Origin: Siderastrea radians
Taxonomy: Eukaryota; Cnidaria; Anthozoa; Scleractinia; Rhizangiidae
Direction of reading: 5' to 3'
DNA: 64,000 nucleotides
Assembly: GCA_964017195.1 (NCBI GenBank)
Contig: OZ024890.1
Span: forward strand, 66,266,367 to 66,330,366
A model generated the notes under the pieces. That model made no database searches. It saw nothing but the letters and a program-made list of their open reading frames with translations, and had not been told where the DNA came from. Both the position numbers and the translations under genes were made by a program. The first letter of the stretch is position 1. Each line of letters begins with the position of its first letter. This document shows positions 18,018 to 29,127 of this stretch, piece after piece.

Positions 18018-18773
18018 GTGTGTTCCTTTGGGAGGATCCGGATCAGGATTTCTGATCCGTCGTGTTCCTTTGAGCGAATCCATTTTCAGATCAGTGATCT
18101 ATCGAATCCACTCTGGACAAGGATTCATCACACAGATCACTGATCTGAGTGATCCGAAAATGGATCATCGGATTCGTGATCCAGCGCGTTCCTTTGGATA
18201 AAGTATCCGAAATTTATCACGGTGCACAGCGGTTTTCACTGTGAATGGTGCATTTCCCGCTCGGAGATATTCGACTTTCGTGGTTAGTAGACATTAAAAA
18301 TATCATAATTTATCCCTGTTTCTACCCGCAACTGTTTACATTCGTCACGAAATGGACTTTTCTTTTATTCATAAGGCAGATCTGGACAAGCAGCTAACCC
18401 TTCCAAAAAGATGACTGCAGTTCTTGACATCCGAAAATGACTTCGAAAATCCGGTAAACTATACAGTAGGAGAATGCGTTCGAAGTAGTTGTCAATGCGG
18501 ATACGGTTTTAACTTTCCTTACTGCTGATCATCAGGAGAAACAGGAATTCATCATCATCACAACTGGTTATTTCTAGAATCGCTGAATCATCAGCAAGTT
18601 CGTTTAATAGCGCGGCGCCTTTTTAGTGGGTTTCCGCTGACGTGCGCTTCGATTTCGTGCCTGATGTCATGGTAACTGATCCTACATATAAAACCTCGTT
18701 CCTCTGATGCACCATGATCCAGGTGATCTTGGATCACTGATCTTGATCTGGGTCATCCCAAAGGAAAGCACCC
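18018..18773. mobile_element. GATC-rich non-autonomous element with inverted ends
   Basis: The left end GGTGTGTTCCTTTGGGA (18018-18034) mirrors the right end TCCCAAAGGAAAGCACCC (about 18756-18773). The interior next to both ends is packed with short palindromes around GATC, for example GATCCGGATCA and GATCACTGATC. No transposase is encoded. It lies in the interval between the two candidate exons. A clean target duplication was not found. Confidence 0.65.
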
Positions 18774-18985
18774 TTAATTGAAATTAATTGTTTTTGTTTT
18801 GATATTATGATGACCATGGTCACGTATTCCTCAGACCAACAAGTCTGAAAAACAATAACTATGTCTATAAGTAGATTTTTGAAGTTGGACTGTTTTAGCT
18901 CCAAAAATACAATACTCTATACAGCTCTAGTTTAACTATTGAGCACTCTTATAGTCGATGAGGACTTTGTTACTCCGTTAAATCA

Positions 18986-19096
18986 TGTATATATATATAT
19001 ATATTTTGTGTTTATATATTTTCATTTTATGTGTTGTTAATTATTTGTATTTATGTTATGTTCATTGGGGGGGGGGGGCGGGGGGAGAGAGAGAGA
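18986..19096. repeat. TA microsatellite and G/GA tract
   Basis: An alternating AT run near 18986-19004 is followed at about 19066-19096 by a long G run and a short GA repeat. These are simple repeats within the putative intron. Confidence 0.75.
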
Positions 19097-19333
19097 GCTG
19101 TTATTTTTCTTCTGGACAGTGTTCCTGGGTTTATTATTGTGAATGTAGTGAGGGACAAAGCGATCCTGTATTGCCGACAGGACCAGTCATTAATATGACA
19201 CATGACGGTAGTTATCATGTAAATTATGCATATTAGAACACATTCCTGATGTGTTCCCGGTGTGTCTTTGCTTTACTTATTAATAAAAAAACATCAATTT
19301 CTGTTAGATTATTGTTTCTTTATTTTGTCACAG

Positions 19334-19449
19334 AATGGGCACAATTGAATCCTGGTTGTCTTTGTACCAAGGTGCTAAGCAGAGTTATGCAAACTTTGAT
19401 GCCATGTTTTCACTAAGCTCTTCAGTTGATCAAGATTCAGATGATGAAG
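19334..19449 (+). CDS. Putative internal exon of an unidentified gene (exon b)
   Basis: The acceptor TATTTTGTCACAG precedes 19334 and a GTGTGC donor follows 19449. Its first base completes the Gly codon left open by exon a, and the frame then reads MGTIESWLSLYQGAKQSY, ANFDAMFSLSSS and a Ser/Asp acidic end. The exon ends one base into a codon. Its open frame matching the phase of exon a across about 1.86 kb supports a real or recently lost gene. The protein is not recognised. Confidence 0.5.
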
Positions 19450-19739
19450 GTGTGCATTTCTCCCATTTTGGTGTGGTTTGAAGTTTGTGTGTTTACAAGT
19501 GTGTTTGTGTTGTTTGAAGTTTGTTTTGGTGTGGTTTGAAGCTTTTTTTTTTTGGCAAATGTAGCAAGATAACATGATTTATTGAGCACAAGGGTTATAG
19601 TCAAAGAAGAAAAATGAGGACTCTAATGCTTGTATTCTTCTTTACTGGTGGTGTTAAATCCATCTGCATTGCAATAGTGTAGCTGTATGTTATCAGCTGT
19701 GGGTACAAGCCCATTAAGAAGGATGACTACTTGCAGTCT

Positions 19740-19890
19740 AAAGATCCTGTCAGCATTTCTACAACCCCAGTCACATTGTGTTGGAACACTTCTCTCAATG
19801 TCACAATTCACCTGCCTGAATCTGCAGCTCTCCCTCCCCTCAATGTTGAGTGATTACCAATTTTAGTCATGTAGAAAGTCATTGTTATCA
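19740..19890 (-). repeat. Inverted multi-copy repeat, copy B (partial)
   Basis: Shares blocks with 20560-20700 in the same orientation, including the CCCCAGTCACATTGTGTTG block and TCACCTGCCTGAATCTGC, and with copy A at 16.4-16.6 kb in the opposite orientation. Shorter than the other copies. Confidence 0.6.
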
Positions 19891-20390
19891 ACAATGGGGA
19901 AAAACAATAGTAAAAAATGCATTTTCCTAACGGTTTACCATCAGTGGTTAATAACGAATATTAACCAATTATTGTGCACTTATTTAATAAGCGATTTACC
20001 ATGGCTCGTGAATCGTGAAAATCGAAAGAAATCGCCAATCGTCACAAATTCTTTGCAAAAATAACTGTACCACTAATGAGCAATTGTGTTAGGTAGTTTT
20101 GGTTTAGAAAAACTCCTTATATTGACCGATAACATGCTATGGTGTGTGGTAAACCGAGGGGTAAATCGTGACAGCTGAGCACTTAAAACTAATTTAAATT
20201 TGATGTTTGCATGTTTAGTTACATGTAATGTGCTTTGACATCTTTATTGACATCGGAGGAATGATTGTTATCATGACAGTATGATACAAAATAATGATTC
20301 TCCATGAAGTGGAGCTCCAAACCGGTTTGTAAGAACGCTTTGTGACCATGTTTAATCTTAAGGAGGGCAAGTGGTTTTCCTTGCTGGCCG

Positions 20391-20760
20391 ATGCTGTGTT
20401 TATTTGAAGTACTGCATTATTTGTGACTATGGAAATGCCCTCCGTTACCCCCCTGAGCAAATACAAGCTTGCCGATGCTGTTTTTATTTGAAGTACTGCA
20501 TTATTTGTGACCATGGGAATGCCCTCTGTTACTCTACCCCCCCCCCCCCCCACCCCGAGCAAATACAACCCCAGTCACATTGTGTTGCAACACTTCTCTC
20601 AATGTCACAATTCACCTGCCTGAATCTGCGGCTCTCCCTGCCCTCAATGTTGAGTGAACCAATTTTGGTCATGTAGCAAGTCATTGTTATCTACATTGGA
20701 GGGCGGAGAGGGCAAGTGTTCCAACAAATGTGTCCGAAGTTGTAGCTCTCTTTATAAATT
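20391..20760 (-). repeat. Inverted multi-copy repeat, copy C
   Basis: Reverse-complement counterpart of copy A. It contains two tandem sub-copies of a segment with GCCGATGCTGT and GAAATGCCCTC, a C-run at about 20539-20551, and the block ending in GTTCCAACAAATGTGTCCG. Small open frames in it are shared with copy A only because of sequence duplication. Confidence 0.68.
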
Positions 20761-22484
20761 ATAAGAGCTTGTGAGAGGTAGGAAAGCTATGACATTCATA
20801 GTTTCATTTTGCTATATTTTAGGTTGTTCTCTTGGGTATAAAATGGCGTTATACCCGCAATTTAAGGGGATCAACAGTCAAGTAGCGGAGCAGTGAAACA
20901 GCAGACTTGCCGGCATCAAGCCACAGCCCTCGTACATGAGCCCAAAGAATTTTTTGCAGCATTCTCAGTTGTTCCTTTCACATCGCAACAAAAGCCGAAG
21001 AGCATCATTGACAGCTACCGATAATTAGTGGACGTTTAAATTATTTTTGTATTCGGACTTTATTGTTGTACTGCATGTCATTTTTGCATCTATTTCACAA
21101 AGATTAGGTACATATTCCTCGGAATTCTCAGGAAGAATTTGCAAACCCTCTAATACAAAGTTCCTAACTTTTTGGTTCAAAACCCCAAGGGCATGAAAGT
21201 CGTGAGTCAAAGGCCAAGGTTAGGCGGTGACAGTTCTTGCAATTTACTCGTATAGGTTCATTAAAAAAATAAGCTCTCGCACTCAATAGTATTGTTAAAA
21301 ATAATATTGTCATTAAATTGTATAATGTTTATTTCATTAAATGTATTATGGAGTTCCATATTAAAGTAGTGAGAGTTAATAGTTTTGTGATTGGCATACT
21401 TCAACATGAACTGACAGATTTAACTGTCCTTGATACAACTCTACGTCATAGAAGGGGCGACAATACTTTTGACACTGTTCTAATGTTTCTTGTTGTAGTT
21501 TTCTTGATACGCTAATTGCGACTTCTCTTACACATGTGAATTTCAGAGTGCAAAATTCAATTGTGCAGCTTAGTGTGTCCTGTAGGTTCTTCGGCTTGTC
21601 CCCCTCGCCAAGCGCCCAACTCGCTTTATACCGTAAAAACTGTTGTTTATGAAAGATTCGCATTCTGTGCTAAAGATGTACTTTGTTCTATTGCCAAATG
21701 AAGGAAAGTACTTGTTACTTTTGCTAACTGACTCAAAACAATTACTTGGTTTTCGTTTGGGGCATATCCTGTCTCACTAAAAAATAGGAGCGCACGAGGG
21801 AAAAAAACGCCGGTTGGATGCTCGGACTTGCAAAACTGTTTCAAGGTTTTAGACCAAAGCCTTTTCTTTGTTTGGAGCACAATCTATTAGCACTTTTAAC
21901 ACATATTGTTTTGAAAGTCATGGCTTGTTACGTTTTTAAGGTGAGGTTTGACTGTAGAATAGTAGCAACGAAAACAGTAGAGGAAATAATAATAATAGCC
22001 TTTTGGCTACTAAAAAAACTCACAGAAATTCCTGTTAGCCCGGGCTTAATGGCTTAAAGACTAGCTACGCCCCTGTGTACTATCGAAGCCGAACAGTTGT
22101 TTTGGTTCACATTGTATTCCGCCCAATGATTTTAGTTTAGATTCCGAATTCTAGGGTAGAGGCGAAATTTGCAAAAGCAATGGTATAAGTGAAACGTTTG
22201 TGATCAGTGTACCATCCTAGCGAATATGGTCCGAAGTTAGTTTCAGTTCAAAACCGCATCAAATGTGCATAACGCGTGAAATCTGACCTTCTTTCACGTG
22301 TTTAACATGTTTGTTCCTTTTTCTGGTTCGCGCTGATTGGCCAAAATCTGACAACGGGGATCCATAGCTGCGCTGGGGGCGGAATTCAAATTCCTGAGAC
22401 GTCGGTGCAAGCTCTCTCTCCATTTTTCCCTCTATCGCGCCCCCACCCCCCGAGAGAGCTTGCTCGCAGGCTAGCCATAAGGAA
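20761..22484. other. No gene recognised
   Basis: Unique-looking AT-rich sequence with scattered short open frames and no supported gene, splice pair or RNA. Bases 22411-22477 carry a dispersed repeat block also found at 14451-14515. Confidence 0.45.
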
Positions 22485-22497
22485 AAAGGCAAACAAA

Positions 22498-25412
22498 AAC
22501 AACACGACTAGAAAACACTGTGCGCACTACGTGAGCTATTATGAAACTGAAACCTAATACTGTAACAAATAAAACTATAGCCAATTAATCCCTTTGCGCA
22601 AGAGAGCCCAAAGGGAGAAAATGACTTGCACCCCAAAAAGAAAACTTTTTTGCCTTTTTTACCACTCTTAGCTGAGTGCAGCAATATTTTGAACAAAAAT
22701 GTCACTATAAAATACATATAATACTTGCGTTTAACATTATCAGTAGTTATTTATAGTAGTTTACCAATATCTTGGCCAGCATACTGATCTGACTAGGCTT
22801 ATTGACAAAGTTCGCTAAACAACTGCAGCAGAGCCTTTACATCTTGTTTGCCGGTCTGATACGCTATAACGGTTTCAAGTAGACAGCAAATTAGAAGGCA
22901 TTTAGAAGTGTAAATTTACTATTGAGGTAAATGGTACATTAAGGGCTAACGAAAATATGTCTTCAGAATAAGTAAAAAGGCGAGATATTACAATGCCAAC
23001 TTAATACCTCAAAACTGATCTTAAAGAAGGTTGAATATCTATTTTAGTCGTATTACTCCAGGTGATGGGTTTTTGTCTATGAGTCCTTAATATCTCTGGA
23101 AAATGGTGAGATGGCTTTTCACAATGGCCTAAAAAAACTGATGCTATATTCATTCAGTGGCTACGCAGAAAAAAATATGAGGAAACGAAGGGGAGATGGT
23201 GCGGGCACGAAGGAATAATTTTTCTTCGCTTCTTCTCTCCTTTCTTTTCCTCTCAACAATCTGCGTACGTTAGCAGAAAAGTCTTTGTTAAGCATCCCGA
23301 CCCATGATGCTCGTTGAAACGGCAACTTTTTCGTGAGTTTTTGCTTGTCTGTTTAGACTTTAAATTTTGTGTTTTACCCTAGCAGCTAACTTCCTAAAAC
23401 AGGACGGAAAATCTTGAATGTTTTAGAAAAGTTGAATGACGATAGTCACAGGCTGAGAAAAAGGACGAAGTTTTATCGGCCCGATACGTTTCACCTGCGG
23501 CAAAGGGGGAAATTTTTAAAGTATTTTGAAATTCTAAATATTTAGAAGTTGTTGTTGATATTTTTTTAAAAAGGTTTCGATCTGTTCATTGAGTAGTCAG
23601 GATCAGTTGTATATAACATTTCAAACAAAGAGACAAAAGGACATAAAATAAGGAAGAGATGAAAGAAACCCTATTGACCGGTATGAAGAACGATTGCCTC
23701 CTAATTAAAAGCTTGAAGCTTTTCAATTGTTTGTCATTTTAGACATGGTTTCGTTCGCAGTCATCTTGGGTGCGCAAATGACAAACGGTGATGAATCACA
23801 AGAACATGTCTTTATAACCTTGGTTCGTTATATTTAAATCTTATATACCTACTTAAGTACTAAGTGATCTATTAACTAGGCACGCCGATTGTTGAGTGGA
23901 AAAGAAAGAAGGCAAGCCAAGCGCGAACTATTTCTTCCTGCGCACGGCATCTCCGCTGTGTTCTTAACGAATGAAGAAGAGCGGGCTTCGAGCCACCCGT
24001 ATTTTCCATTTTATATCATGATAGGAAAATCATACAACTTCCTGCAGGTCCACGGGTTGAGTAACTGACATGCAACAGCCAAATGTCCCTTCGAAAATAG
24101 ATTGACTAATAATGCTTCAATTCATCTAACTATGACATAGATTATCTTTATTTTTTTCATTTCACGCTCGCGCCCATTAATTGTGGTACACTTGCTTTTG
24201 TTATTAAGATAGTAAAAAGCCTGACATAAAGTCTCTCAATTGTAGTGATTAGTGAGGATAGGCCTTCAAACCCTATTCATTTTTTCCTAAAGTTAATCTG
24301 GCCAAAATTTAAATGCCATATCTATCTTTAAGGAAACCTCGAAATGGACTTTTTTTCATGTTTCCGTATTTTGACAATTTTGAAGACAGTATCGCATTCT
24401 AATGAATTTATTTGCATTGTTTGGTATTATCAATCGTATCGTAATAATTAAATGGCATCGTACGCTCCCGTGCAAAGAAAAATACAATTACAGTACTTCT
24501 GACTAATTCCGGACACTTCATCTGCACTTATTGCAATATCATTAATCAGAAGAGCAATGACAACTTTTACATTTCACCACCTTCACGAAATCAAGCTTAG
24601 CATAAAGTCACTCCCGGTAATTTTGACATTGTCTTTGTACTGCATGACAAACAAAGAGCCAGAATGCAAGATAATCCACACCGAGAAACGGTAAAACATA
24701 CCAGGGCCCGGTTGTTCAAAGCAGGGTTAAGCTAACTCAGGATTTGTGTCAATTTTGAATTCACTTTTAATCCATAACAACGTGGATTCCAGTAAATTAT
24801 CTTCCCTTAGGCTTATCAATTTGACGTTTGGCTTTTGTTTGGCTTTTGTTTACAAAGTAAGAATTTGGGAAGGAAAATGTAGAGTAAAACGAAAACAACG
24901 ATTCTTGATGACTCATTATGGTGTTGTGCTAATAGCCAGTACCAGATGGATCTTCAACGGTAATTGTCTCCTTGGAGTACACTTTGTTCAAGGAGTTGAA
25001 AGCGGAAGTGTCAATTTAACTTTAATTATATTCATTTTACATCACAGCCCACTGCCATGCAATTTTCAGCGAGATCTTTTTTGGTTTCTTCTTCTTGTTA
25101 TATTGGCTCTCCGACCAATAACATATAGGCAGTTTCAAAGGTAATAAACAGGAAGTAATGCTGTTACTTTGGAGATTCGCTCTCAACGAAGAGTAACCAA
25201 CATACCAAATAGGAAACTCCAACATAGACGTCAACTTTTCTCATTTCATAGCAGTAACAGCCACGCTATAAGTGGTTGGCAAAACAATTGGACAATCTAC
25301 ATTAACAAAGGCTCTCTTCGTTTAAGTTTGAATGTAGAGCTGCGGCGTGTTCAGGGATGTAGTAGTCTCGATGGTTCATATAATGAAATTCCGTGTCGAT
25401 TGTTTGCTTTGC
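22498..25412 (+). repeat. Tandem 2.7-kb repeat array, unit 1
   Basis: First unit of a head-to-tail array, recognised by a fixed order of landmarks: CAGTAGTTATTTATAGTAGT near 22742, GGTTTCAAGTAGACAGCAA near 22868, GTCCTTAATATCTCTGG near 23083, AAGCATCCCGACCCATGATG near 23290, ACAGGACGGAAAATCTTGAA near 23400, GAAGCTTTTCAATTGTTTG near 23714, GCCGATTGTTGAGTGG near 23884, CAGGGCCCGGTTGTTCAAAG near 24702 and AATAAACAGGAAGTAA near 25143. The following unit begins when the first landmark recurs at about 25420. No gene with a known product is seen. Confidence 0.8.
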
Positions 25413-26842
25413 TTTTAACATTAACAGTAGTTATTTATAGTAGTTCACCAATATCCAGTTGGCCAGCATACTTATCAGGCTTATTGACAAAGCTCGCAAA
25501 ACAGCTACAGCAGGGCCTTTACATCCTGTTTGCCGGTCTGATACGCTATAACGGTTTCAAGTAGACAGCAACTTGAGAGGCATTTGCAACTGCTGAAGTT
25601 TAAAGCCGCTATCGAGGTAAGTAGTAGATTAAGGGCTAACGAAAATATGGCTTCAGAATTAGTCAAAAGGCGGGATATTACAAGGCCAACTGAACACGAC
25701 AAGACTGTATGATCTTAAAGAAAGTTGAACCAATATATATTACAGTTGTATTACTTTAGGTGATGGGTTCCTGTCTAGGAGTCCTTAATATCTCTGGGAA
25801 ATGGTGAAATAGCTTCTTCAGTGGCTAAAAGTGAAAAAAAATATTGGCGAAAATTACGTTTTAAAAAAAAGTGAAACTCACTAAATTCATTCAGTGGCTA
25901 CGCAGTCAAAATATGAGGAGCCGAAGAGGAGATGGGGCGCCCACGAAGGAATAATTTTCCTTCGCCTCTCTCCTTGCTTTTCCTCTTAACAATCTGCGTG
26001 CCTTGGCAGAAAAGTCTTTGTTAAGCATCCCGACCCATGATGCTCGTTGAATTCGAAACGCAACTTTTTAGTGAGTTTTGCATTTTGCAACGACAAGCTT
26101 TTACATTTCACCACCTACACGAAATCAAGCTTAGCATAAAGGCACTCCCGGTAATTTTGAAATTGTCTTTGAACTGCATGACAAGGAAAGAGCCAGACTA
26201 CAAGATAATCCACACCGAGAAACAGTCAAACATACCAGGGCCCGGTTGTTCAAAGCAGGGTTACGCTAATCCAGGATTAGTGTCAATTTAATTCCGAATT
26301 CACTTTTAATCCATAACAACGTGGATTCCAGTAAATTATTTTCACTTAGGCTTATCAAGCCAAAGTAAGAATTTTGGAAGACCATGTAAAATGTAGAGTA
26401 AAACAACAACAACAACTTTTTGATGACTCCTGATGGTGTTAAACTAACAACCAGTGCCAGATGGAACTTCAGTGGTAATTGTCTCCTTGGAGTACACTTT
26501 GTTCAAGAAGGTAAAAGCCGAAGGGTCAACTGAACTTTAATTAAATTCATTTTTACATCACAGCCCAGTACCACGCAATTTCAAGCGAGATCTGTTTTTT
26601 CTTGTTATATTGGGTCTCCGACCCATAACATATTGGCAGTTTGAAAGATAATAAACAGGAAGTAACCCTGTTACTTTGGTAATAAAATACATGCAAAAAT
26701 TTCAGCGTGCTGATTGGCTGAGAGCACAATTAATCCCAAACAGTGCAGAAAGTTGAAATTGAGTGCAAAAAGGTGAAATTGAGTGCAGAAAGTTGCAATT
26801 AAATTGATTGACAGGAAAGTCGCGAAACCGTAACAAAACAAA

Positions 26843-28204
26843 ATGGCGGACAGGTTTGGGGAAAGTAACAACATTTTAATTCAGAGTTTGAAGGAGAATG
26901 CAAAGAACAAAAACACTCAACAAAGCACAAACAACTGGGTAAAAATCTGGAAGTCTTGGGCTGCTCAAAAGGGCTATGACGACAGTATTGAAAAGTACGA
27001 ACCAGAGGGCCTGAACAAAATTCTCGAGGAGTTTTACGCAACAGTTCGTAAGAAAGACGGGGAAGATTACGAGCCTGACAGCCTTCGTGTAATGGTTACT
27101 GCTATTGACCGATATCTAACAGAAAAAGAGTACAAACAATCCATAATTCGCGACAAAGAGTTTAAAAGCTCCAAGCAAGTTCTTGAGGGAAACGCCCGGC
27201 TTCTCCGGCAACAAGGCAAAGGCAAGCGGCCGAACAAGTCACGAAGTCTGACAACAACTGAGGAAAATGAGCTGTGGGAAAAAAAGAAGCTGGGAAAGGG
27301 AAGTCCACAAGTCCTGGTCCAAACAGTTTGGTGGCTCTTGACGCAGTATTTTGGTCTTCGTGGTCGCCAGGAACACCACAGCATGAAAGTTGAAGATTTC
27401 TCTTTTGGACTGGACGAAAACAACATGGAGTACGTCGAATTCATCAAGAACCCGACCAAAACACGCCAGTCTGGATTGTCTGCAAGGCCCCGAAGCTTTC
27501 TTCCAAAAATGTTTGCCACTGGAGATGGGAGATGTCGCGTTGCAATCTTCAAAGAGTTTCTATGGCGTCTTCCTCCAGAATTACGTACAACCGGTCCACT
27601 TTATCTGTCTTGCGTGTCAAACCCGTCCTCGCAAGTTTGGTACAAGCGGCAGCCGATGGGAGAGAACAAGATCAATGGCATGGTGAAATCCGTCATTGAA
27701 GGAACGTCACTGGAGGATTCATCGAAAACATTTTCCAACCACAGCGCTAGGAAAACAGTTGTAAAGAAGTTAAAGACAGCAGGCCTCGAGCGAAGTTCAA
27801 TTGTTAAAGTAACGGGCCACAGAAACGAGAAATCACTGGATGACTATGACGAAGGGGATGAAAGTGAACAGCGGCAGCTTTCCCACACCATCAGCAACGC
27901 AAGAAACATCAGCAGCCAGTTAGCTCGAGGAAACAGCTCAACACCGGTCAGTAGTACCACCAGCAGTTCCAGCAACTTCAACCCGTTCTCGCCCGACGTT
28001 CAGTCCCGCGGCAACAACTTCAACCAAGCAGCTTTTGCGTTTCAGATGCCCAGCTACATATCCGGCCAGAATGATCAGCGTCAGTGTTTCATGAACATAA
28101 ACCATTTCCACCAATGTCAAGTCACTTTTAACATGGGAAACACAGCAGCTCCTGAAAAGCCACAACCAGCTACACCACATGGCGAGGACAGTATTTCTAA
28201 GTGA
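26843..28204 (+). CDS. Crypton/DUF3504-type tyrosine recombinase
   Basis: An intact 453-aa frame starting MADRFGESNN in a good Kozak context (AAAATGGCG). An N-terminal SAM-like DNA-binding region (about 30-105) precedes a DUF3504 catalytic domain. The catalytic set of a tyrosine recombinase is present: Arg in GLRGRQEHHSM (R173 or R175), H300-x-x-R303 in NHSARKTVVKKL, His326 in TGHRNEKS and the Tyr335 nucleophile in LDDYDEGDE. A Ser/Asn/Gln-rich tail follows. Related domains occur in Cryptons and in domesticated ZMYM/QRICH-type genes. The lack of stops or frameshifts, unlike the surrounding relics, suggests recent activity or selection. Confidence 0.9.
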   Translation: MADRFGESNNILIQSLKENAKNKNTQQSTNNWVKIWKSWAAQKGYDDSIEKYEPEGLNKILEEFYATVRKKDGEDYEPDSLRVMVTAIDRYLTEKEYKQSIIRDKEFKSSKQVLEGNARLLRQQGKGKRPNKSRSLTTTEENELWEKKKLGKGSPQVLVQTVWWLLTQYFGLRGRQEHHSMKVEDFSFGLDENNMEYVEFIKNPTKTRQSGLSARPRSFLPKMFATGDGRCRVAIFKEFLWRLPPELRTTGPLYLSCVSNPSSQVWYKRQPMGENKINGMVKSVIEGTSLEDSSKTFSNHSARKTVVKKLKTAGLERSSIVKVTGHRNEKSLDDYDEGDESEQRQLSHTISNARNISSQLARGNSSTPVSSTTSSSSNFNPFSPDVQSRGNNFNQAAFAFQMPSYISGQNDQRQCFMNINHFHQCQVTFNMGNTAAPEKPQPATPHGEDSISK

Positions 28205-28538
28205 TTCATATTTCGAAAAGCTTTTTGAAAATGTCGATCGATTTCGTCTTAGTTAGATTCGACTACGAACAAGAACAACTTGAGCTCTTGAAATAAGCAA
28301 GTTTTGACGTTATTTCACACTTCTTTTTTCTTTGAGGTTTCCGAAACTTTAGAACGATAGCTGCTTCCAGAGAGAATATTTTTGATCTGTAAATTTCCAC
28401 AAGTGTTTGCATGTCAATCAAGGATGTCATTTTTCAACCAATAACTTGAATGTAGGCGGGACCAGTGAGCCGTGACACGAAATAAACACGATTGAAGAGG
28501 AAAACAGAGTGAAATTTTTGCATGTGTATTATTAACAA

Positions 28539-28546
28539 GTAATCAC

Positions 28547-28582
<36 letters not shown>

Positions 28583-28628
28583 TCGTAAATTTTTCAAAGA
28601 CTTCAAATTTTTTTTCAATTTTGTTAGC

Positions 28629-28669
<41 letters not shown>

Positions 28670-28687
28670 TCGAAATCATGCGATTAC
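28539..28687. repeat. Hairpin of about 60-bp inverted arms
   Basis: Bases 28539-28599 are the near-exact inverse of 28629-28687, sharing CGTGCAATTTGGAATAAATA and AAGCACTCGTAAATTTTTCA style blocks. The AT-rich loop is about 29 bases. It forms the right end of the recombinase insertion and is an obvious cruciform or transcript hairpin. Confidence 0.8.
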
Positions 28688-29127
28688 CTGTACAAATTCC
28701 CTCTTAAGGAAGAGTAACGATTTCAGAGAAACAGAAGACTTGATCAATCACCAACATACCCAAATAAGAAACTCCAACATAGATTTTAGCTTTTCTCATT
28801 CCACAGCAATAACAGCCACGCTATAAGTGGTAGGCAAACTAAGTTTGAGTGTAGAGCTGCAGCATGTTCAACGGTTCATGTAATGAAATTCCGCGTCGAT
28901 TGCTTGCTTTAAAGTATTTTGAAAACTAGAATTTTGTCATTTCGACATTTTGCCAGTTACATAAATTCGCCCCGCCGACAACACGATAACAACACTATTT
29001 TTATCTACGAGAGAAGTTTATTTCCTCTAATCAAGTCGAAAGAAAAGCGATAACCAAGGAAGCAGAAAAAACCTCTCTGCTACCCCACCTAAATAGAACT
29101 TAATAGGAACGGGTGGGTGGGTGGGGA

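Larger units (their letters stand above)
26678..28688 (+). mobile_element. Crypton-like element inserted in the repeat array
   Basis: Comparison with the other repeat units locates the inserted segment between GTTACTTT and TCCCTCTTAA. The ends are similar in inverted orientation: GGTAAT followed by CATG at the left (26678) and CATG followed by ATTACC at the right (28683-28688). A second inverted match lies just inside, with ATGCAAAAATTTCA at about 26691 and TGAAATTTTTGCAT at about 28511. The only gene is the tyrosine recombinase. Cryptons are not usually described with inverted ends, so the boundaries deserve checking. Confidence 0.7.
25413..29127 (+). repeat. Tandem repeat unit 2, carrying the Crypton insertion
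   Basis: Same landmark order as unit 1, with a deletion that joins the CATCCCGACCCATGATG block (about 26026) directly to the CACGAAATCAAGCTTAGC block (about 26116). The unit is interrupted at 26678-28688 by the recombinase element, after which the sequence resumes with CCCTCTTAAGGAAGAGTAAC as in the other units. A further unit-specific stretch lies at about 28920-29120. Confidence 0.78.
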
